DNA of 64,000 bases from Terrimonas ferruginea DSM 30193 (GCF_000425585.1 NZ_AUDS01000010.1:124001-188000); one strand, 5' to 3'. Positions 18,475-27,567 are shown, numbered from the stretch's first letter. Program-made: numbers and translations. Notes: generated by a model from the sequence alone, not told the origin.

Positions 18475-18819
18475 ATGAGACGTTTAATAATACCCGCCGC
18501 CATTTTACTGCTCGCAGGCCCGATGGCCTGTTCGCCACGAACAACACCAACCGTGACCACCGTACCGGAAGCCCCGGTACCGGAAAAAACGGAAACAATA
18601 AAGGAAACTGCGGCCGACAGGGAAATGGCTGCCACACTGGAAGCGGGCAAAGTAGTCTACAATGGAAAATGCACCCGGTGTCACGCCCCCAAACCTGTAG
18701 ACAACTGGAACACAGAGGAATGGAAACCTATTCTCAAATCCATGATCAGAAAAAGCAAACTGGATTCCGTCGAAAGCGCCCAGGTAACGGCTTACGTCAA
18801 TGCCAATTGCAAGAAATAA
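18475..18819 (+). CDS. lipoprotein c-type cytochrome
   Basis: Monohaem cytochrome c of 114 residues anchored as a lipoprotein: hydrophobic signal with lipobox GPMAC (Cys about residue 19), a Thr/Pro/Glu-rich linker to about residue 45, then the haem site CTRCH (about residue 65) and a helical C-terminus with SMIRKSKLDSVESAQVTAYV. The sequence K-C-T-R-C-H-A-P-K-P-V is shared with the next gene, so the two are tandem paralogues. They probably pass electrons in the periplasm. The start ATG 18475 is chosen because upstream in-frame codons lie in repeats. Confidence 0.88.
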   Translation: MRRLIIPAAILLLAGPMACSPRTTPTVTTVPEAPVPEKTETIKETAADREMAATLEAGKVVYNGKCTRCHAPKPVDNWNTEEWKPILKSMIRKSKLDSVESAQVTAYVNANCKK

Positions 18820-18844
18820 AGGCTGGCACAAAATTGGATTTGTC

Positions 18845-18876
18845 ATAGTTAAGTAAAAAAAGACTACTTTAACTAT
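18845..18876. promoter_or_regulatory. inverted repeat upstream of the second cytochrome
   Basis: ATAGTTAAGTA (18845-18855) and TACTTTAACTAT (18865-18876) form a near-perfect dyad with one extra T, spacer 9 bp, ending 17 bp before ATG 18894. It could be an operator or an RNA hairpin; no regulator is known. Confidence 0.4.
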
Positions 18877-18893
18877 CTCAAAACCTATTGGAT

Positions 18894-19205
18894 ATGAAAA
18901 AAGCCATCGTTTCAGCAATGTTACTCGCCGTCGTAATGGTGGCGTGTACGCCCAAAGCCTCGCCTTCAGTTACAGAAGCAACCATTCCTACAGAATCAGC
19001 CGTAAGTAAATCAAGCGCGACGATTTCCGCAGGACAAACCATTTTCACAACAAAATGTACCCGTTGTCACGGCCAGAAACCCGTTGAGAAATGGACTTAC
19101 GAAGAATTGCGTCCTGTACTCGCTTCTATGGTTAAAAAGGCGAAACTCGACAAAACCGAGACTGAACAGGTATCGGCTTATGTTTACTCCAGAGCTAAAA
19201 AATAA
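18894..19205 (+). CDS. lipoprotein c-type cytochrome, paralogue of the preceding gene
   Basis: Monohaem cytochrome c of 103 residues with lipoprotein signal (lipobox MVAC, Cys about residue 18), a Ser/Thr-rich linker, haem site CTRCHGQKPVEKW (about residue 55) and a C-terminal helix LASMVKKAKLDKTETEQVSAYVYS. It closely parallels the gene at 18475, consistent with tandem duplication, but has its own leader of about 70 bp with an inverted repeat. ATG 18894 is preferred over the TTG two codons earlier. A terminator follows. Confidence 0.88.
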   Translation: MKKAIVSAMLLAVVMVACTPKASPSVTEATIPTESAVSKSSATISAGQTIFTTKCTRCHGQKPVEKWTYEELRPVLASMVKKAKLDKTETEQVSAYVYSRAKK

Positions 19206-19227
19206 TTCTCATATTATCTTTTTTCGC

Positions 19228-19260
19228 AAAGCCGGCATCATGCCGGCTTTTATTTTTTTT
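19228..19260 (+). terminator. intrinsic terminator of the cytochrome pair
   Basis: Perfect stem AAAGCCGGCA/TGCCGGCTTT with TCA loop and a following T-run. Confidence 0.9.
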
Positions 19261-19313
19261 AACAATGGTTAAACCTTGCAGACACCCTTCTGTCTTACTT
19301 CAAATTCCTTTGT

Positions 19314-20765
19314 ATGGCGGTCAGTAACCAGGTAAAAAATCAACATCTTCTATGGCGCGCAGGCTTCGGCCCCGCAGTAGAACAGATGCCAGACCTTTCG
19401 AAGTATACGCCCAAACAATATTACACGGCCTTGCTCAAGGCTTCCGAAAGCCGCAAGGTTCAGCATTTCAACGTGGCAGATCCTTCCCTCGAGGATATGT
19501 ACATGGAAGGATTTGGCCGGCGTACACTGACGCCTGAAGAACGCCGGCAGGTGCAGCAAAAACAACGGCAGGGAATCCGCGATCTCAATCTGTACTGGCT
19601 CAAGGAAATGGTCGTAAGTGCCGCACAACTCCGCGAAAAAATGGCTTTCTTCTGGCACGGGCATTTTGCCTGCCGCAGCCTCAATGTTTTTCACCAGCAG
19701 AATATGCTGACAACGATCCGCGAAAATTCACTCGGCAATTTCGGCACATTGCTCCGCGAAGTGTCGAAGTCGCCCGCCATGCTGCTGTTTCTCAACAACC
19801 AGCAGAATAAAAAAGATCATCCCAACGAAAACTTCGCCCGTGAGGTAATGGAGCTGTTCACGCTCGGAAGAGGACATTACACTGAGAACGATATCAAAGA
19901 AGCAGCACGTGCCTTCACGGGCTGGACAGCGGGTCCGGGCGGCCAATTTATTTTCCGTAAAAATCAACACGACAACGATCGCAAAACCGTACTCGGCAAA
20001 ACCGGCAATTTCGATGGCGACGATGTGCTCGATATTTTATTGGCGCAACCACAGACCGCCACCTACATCTGCACAAAACTGTATCGCTTCCTCGTGAATG
20101 AAGAAGTAGACGAAGCCCGGGTGAAATGGCTGTCCGAACGTTTTTATAAAAACAAATACGATATCAAAGGATTGCTGGAAGATGTTTTTACCAGCGAGTG
20201 GTTTTATGACGATAAAAATATCGGCGCAAAAATCAAGTCGCCGGTAGAACTGATGGTCGGAATCCAACGGATGATTCCGATGAAGATCGAAAATGAACAG
20301 GCACTTTTGTTATTGCAACGCATATTAGGTCAAACACTTTTTTATCCGCCCAATGTAGCCGGATGGCCTGGCGGCCGTACCTGGATCGATAGTTCCACCC
20401 TGATGATGCGTATGCGTATACCGCAACTATTAAATGACCGCGACGAATTGAACGTAACGCCCAAAGACGATGATGATCAGATGATGGGCATGCGCGATAA
20501 AGAGGCGGCCATTGCCAAAAAGCCAAATCTCGGCAAAGGCATCAAACCCATACTGGCACAGATGGAATGGGAGCAAACCTTCAAACAACTGGAGCCTGTA
20601 GCAAGGGAAGCGTTGATACCGGCACTACGTGATCGTTTGTTGCAGGTAAAACCACAGATCAGCGATGCTTTGATCACGGGTTATGCCGACGGATCCAACC
20701 GCAATAATTTTATCAAGACAGCCACTATACAGATTATGAGCACGCCGGAATATCAGCTGTGCTGA
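19314..20765 (+). CDS. DUF1800-family protein
   Basis: Protein of 483 residues of the DUF1800 family, which is commonly encoded next to a DUF1501 gene, as here (27 bp apart). Family marks are the start NQHLLWRAGFGPA, FWHGHFAC, NFAREVMELFTLGRGHYTENDIKEAARAFTGW, and FYPPNVAGWPGGRTWIDSSTLMMR. There is no signal peptide. The biochemical role of the family is not established. A TTCCTTTG sequence resembling a -7 element ends only one base before the ATG, which would be too close for a normal leader, so the real promoter may lie elsewhere. Confidence 0.9.
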   Translation: MAVSNQVKNQHLLWRAGFGPAVEQMPDLSKYTPKQYYTALLKASESRKVQHFNVADPSLEDMYMEGFGRRTLTPEERRQVQQKQRQGIRDLNLYWLKEMVVSAAQLREKMAFFWHGHFACRSLNVFHQQNMLTTIRENSLGNFGTLLREVSKSPAMLLFLNNQQNKKDHPNENFAREVMELFTLGRGHYTENDIKEAARAFTGWTAGPGGQFIFRKNQHDNDRKTVLGKTGNFDGDDVLDILLAQPQTATYICTKLYRFLVNEEVDEARVKWLSERFYKNKYDIKGLLEDVFTSEWFYDDKNIGAKIKSPVELMVGIQRMIPMKIENEQALLLLQRILGQTLFYPPNVAGWPGGRTWIDSSTLMMRMRIPQLLNDRDELNVTPKDDDDQMMGMRDKEAAIAKKPNLGKGIKPILAQMEWEQTFKQLEPVAREALIPALRDRLLQVKPQISDALITGYADGSNRNNFIKTATIQIMSTPEYQLC

Positions 20766-20792
20766 GCAATCATTAACCTAAAAAAAGAAATC

Positions 20793-21992
20793 ATGCTTTT
20801 TAAACGGAAAGAATTTATACAGCTCGGCTCACTGGCTACGGCCTCCATGTTGTTGCCGAAATTTCTGAAGGCATTCGAAAACCCACTGGCCGTTCCCCCG
20901 GGAAACAAAGTGGTAGTGGTATTGCAACTGAGCGGTGGCAATGATGGTTTGAATACAGTGATACCGGTACGCAACGATCTTTATTATAAGGCAAGACCGT
21001 CCCTTGGTATCCAGCGAAGCCAGGCCTTGTCACTCACGGATGAAGCCGGCTTGAATCCTGCACTTACCACCTTCAAAGAATTATACGACGAAGGAAGTTT
21101 ATCCATTATTAATAACGTGGGTTATCCCAATCCCGACCGCTCACATTTCCGCAGTATGGACATCTGGCATTCCGCCAGCCAGAGCGATCAGTACTGGCAC
21201 CACGGATGGCTGGGCCGCTACCTCGACGCGCAGTGCAGTGGCTGCGACAAACCTACGCAGGCCATCGAAATAGATGATGTATTGAGTTTGGCGTTGAAGG
21301 GAAAAGATATGAACGGTATTGCCGTAAAAGATCCGCGCCGCTTATATGGAACGGCCAATGAAAAGTTCTTCAAGGACGTGATGAAACAACATCAATCCGG
21401 TGGAGAAGAAAAGCCGGTGGATTACCTGTACAAAACAATGGCGGAAACGCTTTCTTCGGCCGATTATATTTTCAAGCAAAGCCGTTTGCACCCTACGTCC
21501 GCATCGTATCCGGGCACGGAGCTGGGCAATAGTTTTAAAACAATCGCCTCGCTCATCTTCTCGGATATCAATACAAAAGTTTACTACGTATCGTTGGGAA
21601 GCTTCGATACCCACGTAGGGCAGGACGACCGGCAGAGAAGATTGTTTACCGAAATGAATGATGCGGTGAAAGCTTTTGTGAACGACCTGAAGGCCAACGG
21701 ACGGTTCAATGATGTGTTGTTGTTTACCTTCTCTGAATTTGGCCGCCGCGTAGCGCAGAATGCGAGCAACGGTACCGACCACGGCACGGCCAACAACATG
21801 TTCCTGGTGAGTGGGGGGCTCCGTAAAAAAGGATTGGTCAACGCCATGCCCGACCTCGCCGATCTCCAGGATGGCGACCTGAAACACAAAGTGGATTTTA
21901 AAAGTGTGTATGCAACAATTCTCAATAAGTGGTTGAGTACCGACGATGCCGCTATTCTGGGAGCGAAGTACGAGCAGATGGACTTTGTGTGA
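20793..21992 (+). CDS. DUF1501-family protein
   Basis: Protein of 399 residues of the DUF1501 family, related to the alkaline-phosphatase/sulfatase superfamily fold. It begins with a Tat-like or weak export signal (KRKEFIQLGSLATASMLLPKFLKAF). Then come VVVVLQLSGGNDGLNTVIPV, NPDRSHFRSMDIWHSA, YYVSLGSFDTHVGQDDRQ and LFTFSEFGRRVAQNASNGTDHGTANNMFLVSGGL, where the Asp/His residues probably bind metal. It forms a unit with the DUF1800 gene; the pair is widespread in Bacteroidota and Planctomycetota, with unknown function. Confidence 0.9.
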   Translation: MLFKRKEFIQLGSLATASMLLPKFLKAFENPLAVPPGNKVVVVLQLSGGNDGLNTVIPVRNDLYYKARPSLGIQRSQALSLTDEAGLNPALTTFKELYDEGSLSIINNVGYPNPDRSHFRSMDIWHSASQSDQYWHHGWLGRYLDAQCSGCDKPTQAIEIDDVLSLALKGKDMNGIAVKDPRRLYGTANEKFFKDVMKQHQSGGEEKPVDYLYKTMAETLSSADYIFKQSRLHPTSASYPGTELGNSFKTIASLIFSDINTKVYYVSLGSFDTHVGQDDRQRRLFTEMNDAVKAFVNDLKANGRFNDVLLFTFSEFGRRVAQNASNGTDHGTANNMFLVSGGLRKKGLVNAMPDLADLQDGDLKHKVDFKSVYATILNKWLSTDDAAILGAKYEQMDFV

Positions 21993-22020
21993 GGTTTAAC
22001 AGCCGGTTGTACGGCCATTT

Positions 22021-22360
22021 TTGGTGTTAACACCAACAATGATAAAAAGGATAGCATGGTTGCAGCCTGCTGACAAAAGGCAAATTATATAGCTGTCCGT
22101 TGACGCGCAAAGATATCAGACTTGAGTTCGCACAGTTATTCTTTCGACATCACGCCACCGTTGGTCTCCAGACCAACGGACCTGCTCATCCCTGAGTTAT
22201 GTACGAAGTTGACCTTACCTATCAAAGAAACCTGCCTTTTGCTTGTTGGTCGGAGACCAACAAGGGCGCCAACTCATACCTCAAGCCGCCTTTACGTTTA
22301 AAATGAAAAGCGACTCTTGGGCATAAACGTTCCGAACAGTTGTGGTGAGGACACCAACAA
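22021..22360. repeat. cluster of ACCAAC-type palindromes
   Basis: Part of the 468-bp gene-free gap 21993-22460. Four dyads share a TTGGT/ACCAA core: TTGGTGTTAACACCAA at 22021-22036; 10-bp arms CCGTTGGTCT/AGACCAACGG at 22158-22179; 10-bp arms CTTGTTGGTC/GACCAACAAG at 22242-22264; and an imperfect one at 22339-22360. The first and last are both followed by CAATGA. A gene remnant lies between the first two. Confidence 0.8.
22054..22144 (-). pseudogene. remnant copy of the 3' end of the lipoprotein gene at 22461
   Basis: About 91 bp that match 22463-22553, the last 30 codons of the neighbouring minus-strand lipoprotein gene, with roughly six mismatches. The stop codon equivalent is lost (TCA changed to GCA on the plus strand) and there is no upstream part, so it cannot be a gene. 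Confidence 0.75.
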
Positions 22361-22402
22361 TGACTGGTTATAAAAAACGGCTATCTGAAAGAATGAGTAT
22401 GG

Positions 22403-22439
22403 AAAATAGCCGGACCCGCAACGGGGTCCGGCTATTTTT
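22403..22439. terminator. strong intrinsic terminator, both directions
   Basis: Perfect 15-bp stem AAAATAGCCGGACCC/GGGTCCGGCTATTTT with a 6-base loop. T-rich tail on plus, four T on minus; it lies 22 bp after the stop of the minus-strand lipoprotein gene. Confidence 0.85.
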
Positions 22440-22460
22440 ATTTATTCAAAGGATAGAAGA

Positions 22461-22964
22461 TCATGGTTGCAGCCTGCCGACAGAAGGCAAATTATATAGC
22501 TGTCCGTTAACGCGGAAAGATATCAGACTTGAGTTCGAACAGTTATTCTTTTGCATGGAAGGTTTGCAATATTCCATTTCTTCCTGTTTGTCCGTCATCT
22601 GATCAATTTGCCAACGCGCGCCGGCGGCAGGTATTTCCACTACATAATCATAATGTGATTGCAGGAAAGGCTCACCACTGGTTAGTGATATGGATAATTC
22701 CTGGCGGTCGTGGCCAGGATCAACCATCGAAAGCTGGTCGGGTCTGAATGCAACGGAATCTATCAGTGCGGCTCTTGAAAATTGCTGATTTTTCTGATAT
22801 TTTTTCCTGATGAGCAGGGTCACTTCTTCTTTTTCTATATCTGACACGGAAATGCTGTATTGCGTGAATGGACCGCAGGAGATCATTTTGCAACAGTCTA
22901 TACAGGAGCCGCTTGTTATGGTAATTAAGAACAGGAGGAAGGCGGATGGTAAAAGCTTTTTCAT
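22461..22964 (-). CDS. small Cys-rich lipoprotein of unknown function
   Basis: Predicted lipoprotein of 167 residues: hydrophobic signal followed by a possible lipobox (GSC, Cys about residue 21) and CIDCCKMISCGPF. Further cysteines (EYCKPSMQKNNCSNSS) near the C-terminus suggest disulphides. No family recognised. The gene is followed by a strong terminator, and a decayed copy of its 3' end lies 400 bp further on, showing local duplication. The next gene upstream on the same strand is another small lipoprotein, 21 bp away, so they may be cotranscribed. Confidence 0.7.
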   Translation of the reverse strand: MKKLLPSAFLLFLITITSGSCIDCCKMISCGPFTQYSISVSDIEKEEVTLLIRKKYQKNQQFSRAALIDSVAFRPDQLSMVDPGHDRQELSISLTSGEPFLQSHYDYVVEIPAAGARWQIDQMTDKQEEMEYCKPSMQKNNCSNSSLISFRVNGQLYNLPSVGRLQP

Positions 22965-22985
22965 TGATGATAATTAATTGTTTGT

Positions 22986-23429
22986 TTACTGAAATCCATA
23001 AGCCATAGCGATGTTGAGGCGCCCGGGGTCGGAAAATGTTTCTGTTTTTTCCACAGATCCGTTTACCAGGATTTCCAGTTTCAGAGCGAAGGCAGGCGTT
23101 GCTGAGCCTGAGTTGTTGTGAAAAGCTGCAATCCTGATTACTTCACCAAGGGTTACGCTCTTGCGGACGGTCTGGCTAAAGGGTAATGTGACATTGGTGA
23201 GATTGGTAATGCCACCTGTCTCGTTGTTGTAACTGGCATCGTTGATTACAGTTACATTTCCTGTGGTGCAGGTGATCTTGTAGGTAATATCGACCGTACG
23301 GGGGTAACTGTTACCGGAGCCGCCACCGTCTTTCTTGCAAGATGAAAATACCAGTACAGCTAAAATGATCAGCAGGCTGCCAACATAACCGGAAGCCATG
23401 CGGTTGGGACGAAATAAAGTCTTTGTCAT
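22986..23429 (-). CDS. small lipoprotein of unknown function
   Basis: Predicted lipoprotein of 147 residues with lipobox FSSC (Cys about residue 31) followed by KKDGGGSG. The mature part is beta-rich (VDITYKITCTTGNVTVINDASYNNETGG, LKLEILVNGSVEKTETFS) and resembles small immunoglobulin-like periplasmic domains, but I cannot name a family. It probably forms a two-gene unit with the gene at 22461. Confidence 0.75.
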   Translation of the reverse strand: MTKTLFRPNRMASGYVGSLLIILAVLVFSSCKKDGGGSGNSYPRTVDITYKITCTTGNVTVINDASYNNETGGITNLTNVTLPFSQTVRKSVTLGEVIRIAAFHNNSGSATPAFALKLEILVNGSVEKTETFSDPGRLNIAMAYGFQ

Positions 23430-23613
23430 TGGGTGTTTTTTGTTTGTTCAATTAACCAGACATCCAATTTGATACCCTCGTCTGCTGCAGCGGGTGTTGT
23501 CTGTAGGTTGAAATCTGCATTCTGTCCGGGTTGCCGGATGGCAAAAACCGCAGTAAGCTGTCGTTGGTATGCTTACAAGTGTTGCTGGTTTGTAAATAAT
23601 AGATTCCTGCTGA

Positions 23614-23643
23614 CAAAAAAAGCCGCCTGTCAGGGCGGCTTTT
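23614..23643 (-). terminator. intrinsic terminator of the OPT transporter gene
   Basis: Stem AAAAGCCGCC/GGCGGCTTTT with loop TGTCAG; on the minus strand it is followed by a run of seven T, 20 bp after the stop. The rest of the 233-bp gap 23430-23662 shows nothing. Confidence 0.85.
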
Positions 23644-23662
23644 GTAAGAAAAAATAAGTGAA

Positions 23663-25711
23663 TTAATTTTTCGCTCTGCTGCTTGCCAGCTTAAACAGGA
23701 TAAAGCCCATAAGTGCGAAGAATGCGACGCCGAGTATTTTATAACCATCTTCTCCCAGTGCGCTGGTAAGTCCGGCCGAAGCGCTCCATCCTTCGAGGGT
23801 TGAACGGACAGTTCCGTTGGAGAAAAGGAATGCAACGAGGACACCGGCCAGGGCGCCGCCCGCCACAAGTCCTGTTGCAAAAAGGCTCCCCTTGCCCAGC
23901 TCTTCTTCTTCGGCGGTAAGATGTATTTGTTTCTTCTTATTTCTCCAATCCACCAAACCGCGGATTGCACCGCCAACAAAGATGGGGAGCGTGGTAGACA
24001 ACGGCAGGTAAATACCGATGGCGAAACTTAAGGCCTTGATGCCGCAGAGTTCGATTACAATAGCAATAAAGACACCCACGAGTACAAATTGCCAATCGAG
24101 GTTACGGGAAAGAATGCCTTTGATGAGCGTGGCCATCAGTGTGCCCTGCGGTGCGGGTAATTCAGGGGTCCCGATCGCATGTGCGATGCCTTTGGCCGCC
24201 ATTTCAGCGGTAGGCTGGTCAAGTACTTTAATAGTAGCGCCAATGGCAATGGAGGACACGATGGCTCCAATGAATAAAGCGATCTGTTGATATTTTGGTG
24301 TAGCGCCTACGAGGTAACCGGTCTTAAGATCCTGTGAAGTAGCGCCCGCATTGGCCGCAGCGATACAGATCATGCCGCCCACCACCAGTGCCATGGGTTC
24401 GTAAATATGTCCCGTCCAGCCGACGGCAAGAAAGATGAGGCAGGTGCCCATGATGGTGGCGATGGTCATACCGCTGATGGGGCTGTTGGATGAGCCGATC
24501 AATCCTACGATACGTGAAGCCACCGTTACGAAGAAAGCACCAAATATGATTACCAGCAGACCCAGTAGTAATTTACTGCCGACAGATGTCCCGGGAATAA
24601 GTGTGCTGGGTAATAAGGCGATGACCAGTAATAAGCCAATGCTGCCGATCGCTACTATTTTAATGGACAGATCGCGCTCTGTGCGCGCCACTTCCTTCTT
24701 CTCTGCGGTCCCGTCCTTTTTAATAGAACCAATACTTCCTTTAAAAGAAGAAATAATGGTAGGAATGGTTTTGATCAGCGTGATAAAACCACCGGCTGCT
24801 ACAGCGCCCGCACCGATCTGGCGGACGTAAGCGCGATAAATGGCATCGGACCAGTCATCGAACTGGCCGGTGATGGGATTCCATCCGCTTGAACCTCCTG
24901 CCTGGTTGATGTCTGCAAGATACCCGAGCTTGGCTAATTGCGCAGCTACCACATGACCGTCGACCAAAGAAGCGAGTAAGGGAATGAGACAGAGCCAGCT
25001 CAATACACCGCCGGCTACCAGCACACCACCGATCTTTGGACCAATGATATAACCAACCCCCATGTATTCAGGTGTGATCTCTCCACTCACCCGGGCCGAG
25101 GGGAAAAACTTGTTGGTTTGCCTGGTGACGTAATGTGGTACTTCATCGATCACATGAAGAATCTTTTGGAGAATGGCATATACAAAAGCGAAGCCCAATC
25201 CCATGAAGGCGGTCTTGGCAAAGTCGCCACCGCGTTCACCGGCTTTCAATACTGAAGCACAGGCTGTGCCTTCGGGATAAGGCAGGGTGGCGTGTTCTTT
25301 TACGATCAGCGAACGCCGCAGCGGGATCATCATCAAGGTACCGAGGAAACCACCGCAGATAGCAAGGATCAATATCGTGAAGTAATTAAAATAACTGCTG
25401 CTGTCGGCACTGCTGAGAAACAGAAAACCCGGCAGGGTGAATACCACACCCGCCGCAATACTCTCACCCGCAGAACCCGTGGTCTGGATGATGTTATTTT
25501 CCAGGATGGTGGTCTTCAGGAATTTTCTTCCCAGCGTGATAGCGATCACGGCAATAGGAATGGAGGCCGATACGGTAAGACCCGCTTTAAGCGCGAGGTA
25601 TACGGTGGCCGCTCCGAAGATGATACCGAAAATGGCACCGGTGATGACCGACTTCAGCGTAAACTCGGCCATTTTTGTTTCCGGCGCTACGAATGGTTTG
25701 AACTGATCCAT
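23663..25711 (-). CDS. OPT-family oligopeptide transporter
   Basis: Inner-membrane transporter of 682 residues of the OPT/YSL superfamily, which imports oligopeptides (or metal chelates) driven by the proton gradient. About 15 hydrophobic segments are visible, with family motifs MAEFTLKSVITGAIFGIIFGAATVYLALKAGLTVSASIPIAVI, TTGSAGESIAAGVVFTLPGFL and ATLPYPEGTACASVLKAGE. The last is the marker of the bacterial peptide branch. Two POT peptide transporters are encoded upstream on the same strand, so this is a peptide-uptake region. It has its own terminator. Confidence 0.92.
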   Translation of the reverse strand: MDQFKPFVAPETKMAEFTLKSVITGAIFGIIFGAATVYLALKAGLTVSASIPIAVIAITLGRKFLKTTILENNIIQTTGSAGESIAAGVVFTLPGFLFLSSADSSSYFNYFTILILAICGGFLGTLMMIPLRRSLIVKEHATLPYPEGTACASVLKAGERGGDFAKTAFMGLGFAFVYAILQKILHVIDEVPHYVTRQTNKFFPSARVSGEITPEYMGVGYIIGPKIGGVLVAGGVLSWLCLIPLLASLVDGHVVAAQLAKLGYLADINQAGGSSGWNPITGQFDDWSDAIYRAYVRQIGAGAVAAGGFITLIKTIPTIISSFKGSIGSIKKDGTAEKKEVARTERDLSIKIVAIGSIGLLLVIALLPSTLIPGTSVGSKLLLGLLVIIFGAFFVTVASRIVGLIGSSNSPISGMTIATIMGTCLIFLAVGWTGHIYEPMALVVGGMICIAAANAGATSQDLKTGYLVGATPKYQQIALFIGAIVSSIAIGATIKVLDQPTAEMAAKGIAHAIGTPELPAPQGTLMATLIKGILSRNLDWQFVLVGVFIAIVIELCGIKALSFAIGIYLPLSTTLPIFVGGAIRGLVDWRNKKKQIHLTAEEEELGKGSLFATGLVAGGALAGVLVAFLFSNGTVRSTLEGWSASAGLTSALGEDGYKILGVAFFALMGFILFKLASSRAKN

Positions 25712-25741
25712 ATTAATTCAAAATTAAAAAGTCAAAAGTTG

Positions 25742-25826
25742 GTCAATCGTGAAACGTCAATCGTGAATAGCTGTTTTATTTACACATTTTCACATTCCGC
25801 CAGGGGCGGACACATTTACACATTCC
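25742..25826. repeat. heptamers plus ACATTT/GC-palindrome element
   Basis: Four 7-bp units (GTCAATC, GTGAAAC, GTCAATC, GTGAATA; 25742-25769) followed by the dispersed element with CCGCCAGGGGCGG flanked by ACACATTTT and ACACATTTACACATT (25779-25826). Confidence 0.8.
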
Positions 25827-25866
25827 TAAATTTTGGTACTAACTTGAAACACGTGAATCATCTGTT

Positions 25867-27507
25867 CTAATTAACGCCCTTCTCTCTCATCACCCTGTTA
25901 AGCCAGCGCAACAGCACAAACAAGAACACCGCCGCAGCAAACAGTAATGCGAAGTTTAACCAGAAATAATCAGCTTTGTTATCGTAGGTATCCCACTGGC
26001 TGGCGAGAATACCGCTTAATTTATTGCCGATAGAAGTGGAAAGGAACCAGCCACCCATCATCAACGAGGTGATGCGTACCGGACTTAGTTTTGATACCAG
26101 TGATAGTCCCATCGGGCTGAGGAACAGTTCACCGATGGTTACCACTCCGTAGGTACCCATCAGCCACAGCATACTTACTTTGTGTTCGCCGTTGTTGCCT
26201 GCATACACGGCGCCGATCATTACCAATACACTTAATGCGGAGATTAACAAGCCCAGGGCAATCTTAGTGGGAGTGGAAGGCTCTTTACCACGCCGGCGGA
26301 GCCAGGTGAACAGGGCCACCACCAATGGCGTGAGCACAATTACCCAGAAGGGGTTGATCGACTGGCTGAGACTCGGCACCCATGTTTTAACGGCCTCACC
26401 CTCCTGCACCGGGTCTTTCTGAAAGTTCATGTTCTTGAAGTAAGGCGGATAGTCAACGCCGGTCACTTCTTTGCCGTCTTGTTTTATTTTACGGAACTGG
26501 TTATCCAATAGTGTCACGGAATCTTTTTTGTAAAACACCACATCCGTCTGGCGCAGGGCTGACAGTACATCGCCGCCCGTGCCCGATACGTGACGTTCGG
26601 TATAACGGCTGGCCCAGGTGTTGAGTGCTGATCCGTTTTGTTTGAAGATGGCCCAGAAGAGAATAACCACGGCAAAGATGGCCAGCATGGCACTCATCGC
26701 GGGTTTTTCTTCTTTACTGCTGCGCATTAATAAGGCCGCATAGAAAAATATAACAGGGATACAGGCAAAGATGAAGGCGTCGGTACTATTGCTGTCGAAG
26801 ATATAACCGTCGCCTTTGATAAACCAACCGATCACGCCAAAGATGAGTGAGGGCAGGATAACCAACGCCATGATCTTCCACAGCGACATATCGCCGGGCT
26901 GCATGGGTTTGCGTACATCGTATTCTTTATAATGACGCGTACCGCCCACAAATGTGAGCACGCCAATGAACATACCTATACCTGCGGCAATGAATGCTGC
27001 TCCCCAGCCAATTGTGGTATAAAGCGCTGCACCAAAGAAGTTGCACACGAAGGCGCCGATGTTGATGCCCATGTAGAAGATGTTGTATCCTTCATCTTTC
27101 CGTTCTTTATAAGCCGGTGTGGAGTAAACGTTGCCCAGCAGCGTGGAGATATTGGGTTTGAAAAAACCATTGCCGACGATTACCAATGTCATCGACACAT
27201 ACAACATGGTAATGTCGTGTATGGCCATGAGACAATAACCGACGCCCATCAGCAAACCGCCGAGAATAATGGATCTGCGGTATCCGAGATAACGGTCGGC
27301 AATAAGACCGCCGAGGAAGGGGGTGAAAAACACGAGCGCGATAAATGTTCCGTAAAGACTGGATGCATCCTTTTCATCCATATTAAAACCTTCAGCTTTG
27401 TCTTTGAGGTAGAAAGTGAAGATGCCGATCATCAGGTAGTAGCCAAATCGTTCCCACATTTCAGAGAAGAAAAGGAATGGCAGTGCTTTGGGATGTTTCT
27501 TCCACAT
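25867..27507 (-). CDS. POT-family peptide MFS transporter
   Basis: Proton-coupled di/tripeptide transporter of 546 residues with 12-14 membrane segments. The POT signature is visible: FFSEMWERFGYYLMIGIFTFYL at the N-terminus, GGLIADRYLGYRRSIILGG, GNGFFKPNISTLLGN and FYMGINIGAFVCNFFGAAL, and later GELFLSPMGLSLVSKLSPVRITSLMMGGWFL. It is followed within the same strand by the OPT gene and preceded by a second POT gene from which it is separated by a terminator. ExxER of the proton-coupling helix is present (EMWERF). Confidence 0.95.
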   Translation of the reverse strand: MWKKHPKALPFLFFSEMWERFGYYLMIGIFTFYLKDKAEGFNMDEKDASSLYGTFIALVFFTPFLGGLIADRYLGYRRSIILGGLLMGVGYCLMAIHDITMLYVSMTLVIVGNGFFKPNISTLLGNVYSTPAYKERKDEGYNIFYMGINIGAFVCNFFGAALYTTIGWGAAFIAAGIGMFIGVLTFVGGTRHYKEYDVRKPMQPGDMSLWKIMALVILPSLIFGVIGWFIKGDGYIFDSNSTDAFIFACIPVIFFYAALLMRSSKEEKPAMSAMLAIFAVVILFWAIFKQNGSALNTWASRYTERHVSGTGGDVLSALRQTDVVFYKKDSVTLLDNQFRKIKQDGKEVTGVDYPPYFKNMNFQKDPVQEGEAVKTWVPSLSQSINPFWVIVLTPLVVALFTWLRRRGKEPSTPTKIALGLLISALSVLVMIGAVYAGNNGEHKVSMLWLMGTYGVVTIGELFLSPMGLSLVSKLSPVRITSLMMGGWFLSTSIGNKLSGILASQWDTYDNKADYFWLNFALLFAAAVFLFVLLRWLNRVMREKGVN

Positions 27508-27567
27508 GCGTTCAAATGCTTTAAGGCCGGAAGATAGGAAAACTTATGCGAGTAGTATAGAAATGAA

